This document shows positions 24,258 to 36,920 of a DNA stretch of 64,000 bases, piece by piece (positions within the stretch are counted from its first letter, which is position 1; the number at the start of each line of letters is the position of its first letter). The notes under the pieces are model-generated. The model did not search any database. It saw only the letters and a program-made list of their open reading frames with translations, and was not told where the DNA came from. The stretch covers positions 496,001-560,000 of the forward strand of contig JAANYP010003718.1 in the NCBI GenBank assembly GCA_020465985.1, written 5' to 3'. Position numbers and translations under genes: made by a program. The stretch is from Centrapalus pauciflorus. Its lineage: Eukaryota > Streptophyta > Magnoliopsida > Asterales > Asteraceae.

Positions 24258-26606
24258 TTTTTAGAATTTTCTTTTTACGTATTTCTCTTTATGCCACACG
24301 TAAAATATCTCCAATTTGGGTGGTTAGATAATGTTTTAAATAACCAAGAAACAAGGGATACACCTCTCATCTAATAAATCTTTTTTTTTTTAAAGTAAAA
24401 AAAAGCGTATAACCTTCAAACAACATGAAAACAATGTAAAATCTAAACTGAAAACTGAAAAATAAAAATTAAAAAAACTCACTTTCTATCAAAGCATTGT
24501 TTAAGCATCATGAATTCTAAATCCATACAATTTCATGTGAGTATCCAACCTATGACTTGTTTTTCATCCAACAAAATGCTAATATTTAAACCCAATTGGA
24601 TACATATTAGTTGTTAAAAAAGTTAATACGAGTTGAGATCACAAATTATATCATAATGATGCTAATGAAAATGATTATTGAACACCGGAAAAAATAGCAT
24701 CATGTATCTATTTGTGAATAGAAGCGATGTCCAGAATTGTCAGGTCATCAATGGTGATTTTTGGATGGGTTCTCCTTCTATATATTAAATATAATTTAGT
24801 AATAAACGTAATACGTTTTTAAGGCATTTGTGCTTCTTTTTGTTTGTTTTTTATAATATTAGTGTGTTAAAATTGATTTATAAGGGAATAATATCAATTT
24901 TCAAATATTTAGACATTAAAGGGTAATTAATGTCTAAACATTCTAGAAAGATATCTTAATATATATTCACTCGAAATCAAACAATCTTGAACGTTTATCT
25001 TTTAGAAAAATGAAAAAAAAAAAAAAGTGATATTTAAGATTTAGAAGGAAAAACAAATAAGTAAACATAAACCAACACCTAGCTACTAGCTTGATCTATT
25101 AGAATGATGCAACAACTATAAATGATCGTTAAAAATGCTAAAGCCCTCGTAAAAACAATAAATTACCCTTACTAATATCTTCTATTAGAATATTATATTT
25201 CTATAAGGTAAATGTTGTTCCTTGTTTAAAAAAGATACTTTACTTTTTCTTGCAATTACATTAAGTTTTACTAGTTGAATTATACATTGTTACATTTATT
25301 ATACCTACATACATTCTTATACTTAAAGAGCCACAGTTCATAAATAAGTCTTTTTTCTAGCATGTACCGTTTAATTATTAATAAATGGATTTTTGTAACA
25401 TGCATCATTAAGGCATTAACTATATACATTTTATCACTATATAAATAGTACGCCTATTTTTATTACCTTGATGATTTATTAAGGTATTAATTTTATCAAA
25501 TTATTTGAAAAGTTGAGATTTTATAAATCATCACATCATACAAAGTTCTTCGAGAGAGAGGGAGATACGTACACCAGAAAAAATAAAAACAACGGATTCT
25601 TAAAATGACAATATGAATTAATCATTTTCTAACAACCATGCTGAAAAAAATCCAAAAGGTCCAACTGAAGTAATCAGTTCTACGTTTTTACATCTATTTA
25701 CAATCTAAGAAAAAGATTTCTTTTGAATTAACAGATCCTCATTGATCAACTTATCCCTCTCCATTGATGCATGACAAGCTGATTTCTCAATACCAAACAT
25801 ACCAAATGGTAACTATTTAATAACATGTAATCTTTGTTAAAAAAGTTACCAAGACATAAAGAAGTTTTTTTAGCTGCACACTCTAAATATAAATGAATGG
25901 AGTTTTTTGAAATGCAACATTAAAATATATATTTTTTACCTTAATGATTTATTAAGTATTTAGTTATTAATATTATCATTAATGATATATATATTTATAA
26001 CTTTATCTTTCATATATACAATAAGTTGTAATCTATATGAGAAGATTATATATATTAAATTGTTAGAACGCCATTGTCATTTTTATAGTGATTATAATAT
26101 ACTATTTCACTATGTATGTACGATATTTTTTTTTATCTTTATCATGTTACTCATATACGGTATACTTACATATCACAAATTTAATAAGCAATTAATAATC
26201 TATATTATAAATAAAAATAAATAAACACTATTAAATGAGTAACAAAATGTCATATGTCAGATTTTCCTTTAATTTGCCACTTGTCTATTATATTAAAATC
26301 TAACTTAATTACATTATTAATTAATTAACTGGAACTTTATGAACTCTAATTTAGTTTTAGTATTTTCTGTATCTTTATAAATATATTTTCTATATTTTTA
26401 AATCAACTCATATAATGAATAGGTATTAACGTAGTAATTTTATAATTTAGTACTATAATTTACATAAATTATCAATTTTAATAAAACAAATTATAATATG
26501 TGTTTGTGTGTAGCATACTTATTACATGTGTGTGTATAGAAGAGAGAGTGTGTGTATATGTGTATGTGTTTGCACGTGTGTGTGAGATTGAATGATTGTA
26601 TTAACA
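24258..26606. other. AT-rich intergenic DNA between inverted Helitrons
   Basis: Very AT-rich. A Helitron-like 5' start (TCTATATTATAAATAAA) near 26199 suggests another truncated Helitron, but no matching 3' end was found. The 80-residue ORF at 25982-26224 is low-complexity and not credible. Confidence 0.35.
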
Positions 26607-27863
26607 TCCATACTATATAAAATAAGAAAACTACTTAAAGTTTCTGGACTACTGGATAGAAAGAAATCAATGGTTCAGATTAATAACAACTCATAATTAT
26701 TTATGAAATGTCTCTTATACCCTTAATTAAAATTAATAATTATACCTATGTCATTTTTTAAATTCATTTTCTAAATTTACTACCTTAACTTATTTACATT
26801 AAATTTTAATTTTAATTTTTTCATTAATGAATTAATATTAAATTAATATTTACCTAAAATAAATATGTATCATTATTATCCTTAATGATCATAGTTAAAT
26901 TTAAATGTAAAAATTTGGATTTAAATGTAGAAATGTAGTAAATAAAGTTAAAATTTTTGTTAATTATTTTGTTAACAAGATTTAAAATTTAATTGATAAA
27001 ACTTCAATAGTGAATATGATAAATTTTGCTTGTTGATTTTCAGATATTCCATTTTTATATTTTATCATTTTCAAAATATATACACCTTCACATAATTGAA
27101 GTTTTTTGTTTCTTACATTGATATTTCATATTTGAAGTTCATAAAAATTAAAAGAAACATTTATATGCAAACACATATTATCTGTTTTTAAAAATACAAT
27201 ATAATAATATTTTTTTATTTAATATCAAACAACTATGTAGTTTTTTTATCTTTAATTTAACTAGCTTTCAATTTTTTTATTTTAATTATATATAAATTTT
27301 ATAATAATTTATTAAAATATAAAAAAATATGTATTTTTAAATCAACACATGTAATACATGGGTTGATTTTGATTAACCTATATATCATAATAAAACAAAA
27401 CAATTCATGTCATATGTCACTTCTACAATACAAGAAAATTTTATTTTTCCACGTCCTTTTCCAAATTTAACACCTTAACTTAATTGCATTTAATTTTGAC
27501 TTTATTTTTTCATTAATTAATTAATAATAAGTTAGATTTTGTAAATTTAAAGTTAATGTTTACCTAAAACAAATATCTATCATTATTATCCATAATAATC
27601 ATAATTAGATCCAAATGTAAAAATTTGAATTAGTTGTGGAAATTATTATTATGTATAATAAAAGAAAAAATCAAATGTCGTGTGATCTCCACGTTCACCA
27701 AAAAGATACTTACAAATTATAAAAATAAAAGATAAATACAATTTAATATTTTTAAAAAAGATAAATATACTCTGTTTTTGTATGTTTTTATTTTTATTCA
27801 TATACATTTTATATAAATAAATTTAATTAAAAATATCCACGTCATACGTGGGATATAAACTAG
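26607..27863 (+). mobile_element. non-autonomous Helitron, 1257 bp
   Basis: It starts A/TCCATACTATATAAAATAAG and ends with the hairpin CCACGTCATACGTGG, then GATATAAACTAG/T. An internal Helitron-like hairpin (CAACACATGTAATACATGGG, about 27344) and the longer length than its partner suggest a chimera of two related Helitrons. Confidence 0.85.
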
Positions 27864-27890
27864 TTTGATATTAAATGCATATTGATAGTA

Positions 27891-29967
27891 GAGTTAATTA
27901 CAAATTTGGTTTTGTCGATTGTATCAAATTTTGGATATGATTTTTGATCTTTCAAAATTTTTTTTAAATACCTATTTTACCGTTTTTTATCTTTGAATGA
28001 GTCATTATTTGTAAGGTTTACTCCATTAACTTTAAGTAAAAGACCTATTTACCCTTTTTTATATATACATGTTTGACCCTTCTAAAACTTATTAATAACT
28101 TTTTATTTTAATAAAACAAATTAATATAAAAATATAATAAAAATATTATATTATTAATTAAATAGAAACAAAAAGCAAATACAACAAAAAAATATTATTT
28201 GCTTTTATTCATTTTAGTTCTAGTTCTTTTATGTTTGATAAATTTTTAATTTTTTATCGCTATATCGAGTTGCGTAATTTTATGTTTTCTTTTATTTGTT
28301 TAACTTTTAGTCAGTTATATAGTTCTAATAAAAGGAAATAAATTTTTATATTTTTTATCAATTAAATTGAATATAAATGGTTCACTATTTAATTCGTTCA
28401 TAAATAAAAATAAAACTAGAATGAATCGTTATATTTTTCGATTGAAAAAATTTAAAATTATATTGATTTATTCCATTTGGTTAAATAAAAAATCGGAATG
28501 GTTCATCGTTCTAACGGACTTAAACATTTATAAATAAATCGGTTTGCGTTATGTCCAATCAGTAAACTTGAAAATCGAAACGGTCCGTATTTTTTTTCTA
28601 GGAAAAATATTTAAAACTAAATTGGTTGATATTTTTTCGTTTGGTTAAATTGAATATTGGAATAGTTAATCATTTTTTTCGATAAAAACATTAAAAATTA
28701 GATTAGTTGATTGTCTTTTCCGTTTGTGTAAAAACCCGAAATGATTCATCGTTTATTCCGAAAGAAAACATTTAAACTTGAAAAACGACAAACCATTTGC
28801 TAGTCTGAGCGAAATGGTTAACCAAACGAAAAAAGACCAATCAAATCTAATTTGAAGTGTTTTCAATCGGAAAAACGACAAACCCATTTGAATTTAAATT
28901 TAACCAAATGGAAAAACACAACCAAGTAATATAAATTTTAATGGTTTAATCATAAAAACGATTAACAATTACGGTTTTCAATTTAGCGAAACGGAAAAAC
29001 AACAAACCAATTTAATATTAAATGTTTTCGCTCCAAAAAAAGACAAACCACTTTAATTTTCTATTTAACCGAATAGAAATAACGACCAACCAATTTATTT
29101 TAAATTTTCACTCATAAAAAATGATCAATAATTTCAATTTTCAATTTAACAAAACAGAAAAAACAACCAATTGATTTAATGTTAAATGTTTTCGATCAAA
29201 AAAATGAAGAATTGTTTCGATTTATAATTTAATCAAACGTAAAATATCAATCAATCATGTTTTTAATTTTTTTTATTAGACAAAATGAATAACAATTTGG
29301 ATTTTCAATTTAACTAAATGGGATAAACGATCAATCTAATTTTCAAATTTTGTGATAAAAATCTGGCGAATAATCACGAATTTTAATTTTATTGAATGGG
29401 CTAAACAACGAACTATTTAGATTTTCAATTTAACCGATTGAAATAAATACGAAATTGTGTGAACCGATTAAAAACTTATATATTTCGATTGGATCAAACA
29501 AAAAAACATAAAATTTCACAAGCTTATGAAAAAGCATATAGTTGATTAGACATTGAAACTTATTAAAACTATATATAACATAAACAAAATAAAATATATA
29601 AACTTACATAAAATGATTAAAAGATATATAACCATAAAATATATATAAATAAACAAATATATATATATATACAAGTAAAAAATTTTATTATTGTATTTGT
29701 TTTTTGTTCCTAATTAAGTATTAATAATAATAATATTTTATTATATTCTTACATCTATTTGTTTTGTTAAAATAAAAAGATGCTAATAATTTTTAGGGTA
29801 AATTATAAATTTCGTCTTTGTCGTCCACTATAAGTTAGTTAAAGGACTTAATCCATAGTTTATAATAAACCAAAGTGACGAAATTTATAATTTACCCTAA
29901 TTTTTTATTTGAAAGGTCATAAGTGTCATATAAATAAGGATAAAATAGGCATTTTATATAAAAATAG
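27891..29967. mobile_element. foldback Mutator-like element, right end lost
   Basis: The left end GAGTTAATTACAAATTTGG resembles the MULE end at 3927. The right arm mirrors the left (facing copies of the TTGCTTTTTGTTTCTA and AATAAAAAG blocks) but stops where another element begins. The arms contain alternating units of the kind TTTCGTTTGGTTAAATTGAA and AAAAACATTTAAAATTAAAT, in opposite orientation in the right arm (about 28800-29480). Confidence 0.65.
29796..29897. mobile_element. palindromic MITE nested in the MULE arm, 102 bp
   Basis: The ends GGGTAAATTATAAATTTCGT are exact inverted copies. The flanks TAATTTTTA and TAATTTTTT give an 8-of-9 match, so a Mutator-type 9-bp duplication. It is absent from the opposite arm of the host element. 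Confidence 0.8.
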
Positions 29968-30281
29968 AGTAAATTACAATTTTAGTCCATGTGGTTATAT
30001 ATAAATTATGGTTACGATCCTTTTCAAGCCAAAATTACAATTTCAGTACATGTGGTTGTCGTTTTGTTATGCTTTTAGTGCTTTGACCAGTTATTTTTTT
30101 AAATATGATCATTTTTTCCTTTTAACTTTATTTCAGTATTGGTCCATAACTAATTACTTTATTTTCTTTATTGTTTTAAATATTTTTATCCTATTATTAT
30201 TTATTTGATATTTAGTTTTTTTGTTATTGTTACAATTTAACTAAAGTATTTTTTTTAATATGTTGTCTTTTATTATTATTA
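29968..30281. mobile_element. MULE left-end fragment
   Basis: GAGTAAATTACAATTTTAG followed by a TCCATGTGG block matches the left end of the element at 3927. It is cut off by the Helitron terminus at 30282. Confidence 0.6.
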
Positions 30282-31502
30282 CTAGGTTAAAACTCATGTA
30301 TTACATGGATTGATATAAAAAATTTGTTATATATTATATATTTATAAAAAGGTGGAATTCCTTAAGAACCCGTAATTTTTTTTTAGAATTAATATACAAA
30401 AAAAACCAATAAAAATATGAAATACGGGCAAAATCATTGAGTCAATGGTAAAAAATGATGACTATAAGTCATGTTTAAATCAAAAGAAGACTGTTAAAAT
30501 AAGATTCAAAATATTTAAATTATTTATTTAAATATACTATTTTATGACTCTTACATATGCGATTCATTTCAATTATTATCTTCTTATGATTGTTTTAAAA
30601 ATGTTGAACCTTTATTATGTTTTGTTTGTTATTGTGTTATCATCAATAATCTCATAGAAATCAAATAAATTTTAAATAATGATTATTTTATATTTTTAGT
30701 TTTTATAAATTATATTAATTTAAATTGTATAAATTTGTTAAAGACCTTAAATTAAACAATACACAAGTTTTCTTATTGAAGATGTTTTAACTAATAATAC
30801 ATATTTATTGCCTACTGATTAAAACTTGATACAACAATTCTAGCGTCAACTTAATAAATAAATATTAATTAAGATTATTCGAAATTAAGTTATTTTAAAA
30901 TATAAATTTTGCAACATTTATTGAAATTTTGGAAAATATTAATACAAAATTTTATTAATGAAAATGCATTTGAAATTTGAATGATTATTTTTCCTAATGT
31001 GTGGTCAAAGTTTCATAACTAACATGTAAAGATGTGATAATATAAAGATTTTAAATTTTATTGTATACTAAAGTATTTAATTATTATTTCATAGAATTCT
31101 TTATTCTTTCGGACATTTAAAATTTGAAGTTAATTATTTTATTGATCTCTTAAAAAAAATATTTTAAAATTAAATTCTTTTATTTTACTATTTTTAAAAA
31201 TTATTTACTATTTGCGACATTTAAACATGAAGTTTATTATTTTATTGATTTTTTAAATATTTTAATTTTAGCTTGTTAATTTTTAAAAATTTTAATAAGT
31301 ATTAGTTGTAATTTCAATTAGTTTCGGAAACAAAAATAATAAGTTTAAATACTAAAGTTTAAATTAAATCAATAAATGATATGCATGTTACTTAAATTAA
31401 AGTTCATTTTTATTTTTAGAAAAAGAGCGGGAAAATGAAAAATTAGTGTATTAGGAAGATGACATGTGACAAAGATTGTTCTCATTTATTATAATATATA
31501 GA
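30282..31502 (-). mobile_element. probable Helitron, ~1.2 kb
   Basis: On the minus strand the 3' end is a CATGTAATACATG hairpin with GAGTTTTAAC and then CTAG before a T (30281). A plausible 5' end is TCTATATATTATAATAAATG at 31502, although the base before it is T rather than A. The 3' end is firm; the 5' end is less so. Confidence 0.6.
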
Positions 31503-31601
31503 ATATATATTTGTTTATTTATTTATTTGACATGTTTTTTTATTACAAGAATTTAATTAAAATAATTATGTATCTGGATTTGTATATAAATAAGTTGTCT
31601 T

Positions 31602-31603
<2 letters not shown>

Positions 31604-31698
<95 letters not shown>

Positions 31699-31725
31699 GT
31701 GTGTGTGTGTGTGTGTGTGTGTTGT
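31604..31725. repeat. (TA)n(TG)n microsatellite
   Basis: About 15 TA units pass into about 44 TG units with two TTG interruptions. Confidence 0.95.
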
Positions 31726-31728
31726 GTA

Positions 31729-32260
31729 GGAAAGAGTTCTTTTGAGAACCTAAGAACCATTTGTGACCATTAGATCAATAAGATCTATTGATGAAAATTG
31801 TCAAATGACATTTTGTAATTATTTAGAAGTTTGATAGTGGAAAATCTTGAAAATGTGTACAAATTGTATTTTTGGAAAAAAAAAAATATGCTTTTTTTCT
31901 CTCTCTCTCTCTTTCTTTTTTTCATTTTCATTTTCTTTTTATTTCATGAGAATTGATTTTTATATAGAATATTAACATTAAGAAATAAATGAATTAGAAT
32001 GGATTACACGTTAAATTATATATTTTGTTAAGTTAAAATCATATAATGTTTATACGAATATAATAAATTAAAATTAAATGTACAAATTAATACATATATG
32101 TATAAATTTGGACAAAAAATGAACTAAATTTATAAGTATTTATATAAAATAATATAAAGTAGAGACAAAAGATAAATAAATTAAATGTATAAATAGTTAA
32201 AAATTTTATAAATGAAAAGTAACAAAATAAATCAATACCTTTTAAAAAAATAAATATATA
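31729..32260. other. possible (TA)n-adjacent element end, then AT-rich DNA
   Basis: GAAAGAGTTCTTTTGAGAAC next to the microsatellite resembles the termini of the TA-embedded elements, but no inverted partner was found downstream. The rest is AT-rich with no feature. Confidence 0.35.
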
Positions 32261-32299
32261 AATAGTTATAACCGATAAAAGTCATACGACGTCGTCAAC

Positions 32300-32640
32300 A
32301 AGTTATCAGTGACCACCATAATTTCACCGAAAAAGTAAAATTGCAACAAAAAACACAGATTTTACCAAAGAAAATTAACAAGAAATGTGAATTTGAATCA
32401 TAAAATAAAGACAAATGAATTTGTGAGAAAGAAGTTTCTTCGGAGACGAATGTTGGTTAGTAGATTACAACCAATTCATTAGGTTGCAATTAATTTTTTT
32501 GAAAAAAACCTTAATTTGATAAGTTTTAGTCAGCTGAGAGTTTATCGTTCAATGAAAAATGATTGGGGGTTTTAATCACAAAAATGATCTAACTTGAACT
32601 TGAGAGTTTTTTTTTTCACAAACATTCCTTTAAATAACAT
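32300..32640. mobile_element. fragment related to the 15708-17111 MITE
   Basis: The right end AAAATGATTGGGGGTTTTAA and internal GTGACCACCATAATTTCACC match the family at 15708-17111 and 43866-44330. The left end is not identifiable. Confidence 0.45.
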
Positions 32641-33443
32641 AAATAATGTATTTGGATTGGATTAAAGTAAGAAACAAATCCGAGTTGGTTCTTGCTTAAT
32701 TTACCCGTCCGTTAAGAAATCCGAGCTTGTACATAAAATAATATATACGGGTAAGGTAAATGGTAACTTGGGTAACAAGCAATAGTTACTGCAGTATAAA
32801 CAGAAGGGAGACAAACATCTCTTGCTTCAAAGAGAAGCTTATATATATCATATATGTATGCATGTGGTCCAATTGCCAAAAAGATTAATTACCAACTTAT
32901 ATAATATTTTAACCCCAAAGAATATATAATAATAGTACCAGTAAATAATTAGTTTGAATGTAAAATCGTGCACGCATCGGATTCAATAAAAGAAATTTTT
33001 ATTTTAAAAGAAAAAGCATGAAAATTCGAGCTAAATTTAAAGCGAATTCGTGAGGCTTCTCTTGGAGGATAACGTTAACATATATATTAAATTAAATTAA
33101 ATCAAATTAAATAGAGTTACATAATAAACCACCCGGCCAGTGTGTGTTTCTGCAAGTTGCTGGCCCTTCTTTTCACAATGGATCTTGCATGATCGAGCAT
33201 GAGGGCTTTAATTTAATTTAATTTAATTATTTATTTTGTTTTATTTTATATTAATCTTTTAATTGAGTGTCTTGTTTTATTTACTAATTTACTTTTTTGA
33301 TTTAGGCATTATTTACACTTACAGATTCATGGGGATTAATTCTTTCTTCGATTTTAGATTTCGGGATTATTAGGAGATACATACATAGGGATTCATTTTT
33401 GTGTTTTTTTTTTCCCTTCGATTTTCTCATCTTTTATCATTCC

Positions 33444-33501
<58 letters not shown>

Positions 33502-33919
33502 GTCAAATTACTAAAAATAGCAACAATTTTTTGTTTTTCAAAATTTAAAGCACCATTATTTATTTTTATCATTAATAACATCAATTTTTATATTTTTTTA
33601 TCATTCATAACGTTCTTAGTTATTGATACAAAACATAAAAACTGATGTGGTAAATTAAGAAAAATACAAAAAGTAATATTATTAATTATAAAAATAATAA
33701 TAATACTGTTACAAATGATAAAGCAAAAAAAAAAAATATTGTTGGATTTAGTAATTTTATACCCTTTTATTTTTCTAAAAAAACCCTAAAAATTATATAT
33801 TTATGTGCCATGAATTGTCTTGGACTTTCTATGTTTTTTTTTGAAAATTGGAAACGCAAATTTTGGAGATGTAAATTAGTTTAATAAATCTCACAGGAAG
33901 GTTCTAAACCCGTTGTTAG
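32641..33919. other. intergenic DNA with (TTA)n
   Basis: Holds (ATTAA)n-type pentanucleotide runs near 33083-33110 and 33210-33228 in opposite orientation, and a (TTA)n tract of about 19 units at 33443-33500. No gene is seen. Confidence 0.5.
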
Positions 33920-34484
33920 TAGTGGTGTTCAAAAATATCCGAATCCGAGGATTCATCCCGAAAATCCGAATTGAGATAATCCGAAATTTCGGATTCGGAT
34001 TCGAATATGGATTTTGCATAATTTCGGATTTTCAGATCATCTGAAAATTCATATTCCACTTTTTTTTTAAAAAATTATATTTTTACAATTTTTTTGTCAT
34101 ACGTTATTGACTAAGAATAATTATATTCTATAATTTTAAATGTATAATGTAGCTTTAACATAATTATAACTCATTTAAATGTATTTTGCTATCTTTTGAC
34201 ATGTTTTTGTTGTTTTAAGTTTAAAATTTATGATATAATTTCGTTTACGACACAATTACTTTTTTTATATATTAAAGAGTATATAGATTTGTATTTTGTA
34301 TATTTGAATTCATTTTATAATTTTTAAGTTTAATTTAAAGAAATTTAATTTTCGGATAATCCGAAATTTCGGATTATCCAAAAATCGGATACGGATTTGG
34401 ATAGTAAATTTCATGTATTCGATTTTTGGATTTTTCTAAATTCGAATATCCGAAAATCGGATAATCCAAAAATGAACACCCCTA
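33920..34484. mobile_element. hAT element, non-autonomous, 565 bp
   Basis: The ends TAGTGGTGTTCA and (inverted) TAGGGGTGTTCA lie between perfect 8-bp duplications GTTGTTAG (33912-33919, 34485-34492). The subterminal regions are rich in ATCCGAAAATCCGAA-type repeats facing each other. Confidence 0.93.
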
Positions 34485-34579
34485 GTTGTTAGGATAACAT
34501 GATCATTCTTAATTATCCGGTGATTCTGTAAAATCGACAATCGTCCTCCAATCAATATTTTTTGAAAGATATATATTAA

Positions 34580-35913
34580 GGCGACGTTTGGTTCGCAAAA
34601 TGTTTAATCTCGAAATGAAATCTATCAAATTAATGGAATTCTGTAAGAAATAGAATTTGTCTGAATCCAAATACTGTAGTTTGTTTGGTTGACAGGAAAT
34701 TAATGGAATTCAGATTCAATTCCATTGCTTTTTAAGTTTGATTTATAAATCTGTTAAAGGAGTTGGAGTATGATTATGATAAATGACCAAAATATATTAC
34801 CAATAACTTTTAAAAAAAATTTTGAATGGTAATTTTTTTAAAAGTATGCTTTTTATTCACAAAATAATTCTTTTTCTTCCTAAAACAATTTTTTTCATAA
34901 ATTCATAAAACAAATGTCTTGAAAATATAAAATTAAATATTATTGTTTATTACATTAGCAAAATAGTATCAAATGTGTTGGGGTTAAGATGGACTAGACG
35001 TCATGTAGGGTGATTTGTCTGGGGTAGTATTGGGTGGGACGAGTTAAAATCATGATTGAGATATGTTATTGCAGGATGCTATTAAGTAGGGTGAGTATGT
35101 GTAATGCAAGGGTAGGAACTGATGTGATAAGTTTGATAGACGAGTAAATTGGTGGTAAGGTATGATAGAGATTAGGGTTGGGGTAAAGATAAGGTATGGT
35201 GTGGTGGGTATGTAAGAGTGCGAAAAGATGTGGCATGTTTGATGGGTGAGTAGATTGGTGATAGGGTAAGGTGGGTGGGGTGATGTAAGGTAGGATAGGT
35301 GTAATATAAGGATGAAAAATGATATGGTAAATTTGATGGTTGGTTAGATTGATGGTAGGGTAAGATGGTTGGGGTGGGTGGGATGAGATTAGATGAGATA
35401 CGGTTGGGTGTGTGTAATATAATGATGGGAAAATATGTGGTAAGTTTGGCAGGATGGGTAATTGGTAGTAGGGTAGGATGGGGTGAGTGGGGTGTGGTTG
35501 GGGTGAGATATGGTAGGGTGGGATGCGATGAGATACGAGTAAGGTGAGTGTAATATAAGAGTGGAAAACGATGTGGTAAGTTTGAGATGGGTAAATTGGT
35601 TGTAACGAATGGTAGTGTAGGTGGTGCAGGGTAGGGTAGAGTGAGTGGGGTGTGGTTAGGGTGAGTGGATAAGGTATATATTTGGTAGGTGGGGTAGTGT
35701 CAATATGGTAAGTATAAATGAATAGAGACATAAGAATAGAATATTCATTCGTTGACAACTCCAATGAAAAACACATTCGTTTAGTGGATGGAATGTTTTG
35801 TTTGAAATGGAATTGTCATCCGCTTGGAATTTGACAGCCAAACATGTTATGAGAATGAAATGTTCATTCTACTTTCATAAGATTCCTTCAAAATATGTGA
35901 ACCAAACGCCACC
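34580..35913. mobile_element. PIF/Harbinger-like element carrying a minisatellite, 1334 bp
   Basis: The ends GGCGACGTTTGGTTC and (inverted) GGTGGCGTTTGGTTC are flanked by TAA on both sides (34577-34579, 35914-35916). The outer parts share facing GAATTC- and GGAATTG-rich blocks. The centre (about 34980-35700) is a G-rich tandem repeat, not a transposase gene. Confidence 0.8.
35089..35640. repeat. G-rich minisatellite, ~85-135-bp units
   Basis: Five diverged units are visible, beginning near 35089, 35212, 35297, 35409 and 35546. Each holds GTGTAATATAAG-like, ATGTGGTAAGTTTG-like and AATTGGTGGTAGGGTAAG-like blocks. The long ORF on the opposite strand is a by-product of this repeat. Confidence 0.75.
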
Positions 35914-36119
35914 TAACATCCTCCTTATTTCCCATCCACCCAAAAATAAGTGATGGGCATAATACAAGTCAACAAACGACTCTAAAATAAAGTGTTGAAA
36001 AGACCTCCCAAATTACAATTCAAACACATCTAAACACATACAACTAAAAGACTTAAAGCACAACGCCAAAATTGAGGGGTTTGAAATTCACTTATTGCAG
36101 CCCCAACACGTAGTGGGCC

Positions 36120-36510
36120 TGCTGCATCTGTTAGATAACCATAACCGATAAATGAATGAAATGAACACTGTAATAGAATGAATCATTATGGTTCATTGTC
36201 GTGTTTGTTTATATCATTGAAATGAAATGAGTTATTACTATTTGTTGTTTGGTAGGTAGGAATATTATAATGAATCGAATGAAATTTAAAAAAAATTTTG
36301 AAATTATTAAAAGTCATTTCATTCTTTGAGGGAATGAAGAAAAACACTTCATCCTCAAGGAATGAAAATCAAGAAATGTGAAGTAATCAAATTCCTTACA
36401 TAATGATTCATTACAATACCACGGGATAAACAAACAATATTTTTTCATTCTATCGTAATGATCCATTCAATTCCATCTTCTATTATGGCGTAACAAACAT
36501 TGTCTTAGTT
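36120..36510. mobile_element. possible Tourist-like MITE
   Basis: Facing AATGAATCATTA, GTTTGTTTAT and GAATGAAATGA blocks indicate an inverted-repeat element. Its ends and target duplication are not resolved. Confidence 0.4.
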
Positions 36511-36639
36511 TATTTGTCATTCCCAGTGTTCTTTACACTCGATTACCTTCGGCGGAGCAAAAAAATTGATAAATAGTAGACCGTAAACAAATTTAGCATG
36601 GATTTTATCGGTGGTAATCTCCCCCAAATCAATAAGTTC

Positions 36640-36755
36640 TAAGCCTTCCTATTTGTGCATTTCTTTTGTCCGAAGGTTGTCACAAGTTGGCAAACGATTT
36701 AACAAAGCCCTCTTAACCAAAATGTTTACCTTTTAGAGGACCCAAAGGTTCCAAA
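36640..36755 (-). pseudogene. LINE reverse-transcriptase fossil (zf-RVT region)
   Basis: On the minus strand the frame reads W-N-L-W-V, then VNILVKRALLNRLPTCDNLR, with stops before and after. The motif 'K-V-N-I-F-x-W-R-A-L-x-N-R-L-P-T-x-x-N-L' is characteristic of the zinc-binding region C-terminal to the reverse transcriptase in plant non-LTR retrotransposons. The surrounding 36510-36920 is probably the same decayed element. It is too degraded to be functional. Confidence 0.7.
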
Positions 36756-36920
36756 ATATTTTGTTTGCTTCTTAATCCTTAGCAAGAGTTTTGCGTTGTA
36801 TGATATCCGTAAGCTTCTTTACAAAAAAAATGTATTGCTTGAATCCCAGCTTTACGCTTTGGAACAGCTCAAGCAAACGAGAAAGCTGATCACCTATCGA
36901 TCATCTTCCTCGTAGAATAG

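Noticed and set aside
25982..26224. 80-codon ORF of hydrophobic residues
   Set aside because: AT-rich DNA yields Ile/Phe/Tyr/Leu-rich frames by chance. There is no signal, motif or context.
35066..35776. 236-codon ORF on the minus strand
   Set aside because: It reads through the G-rich minisatellite inside a PIF-like element. The protein is a Tyr/His/Pro/Thr-rich repeat with no domain.
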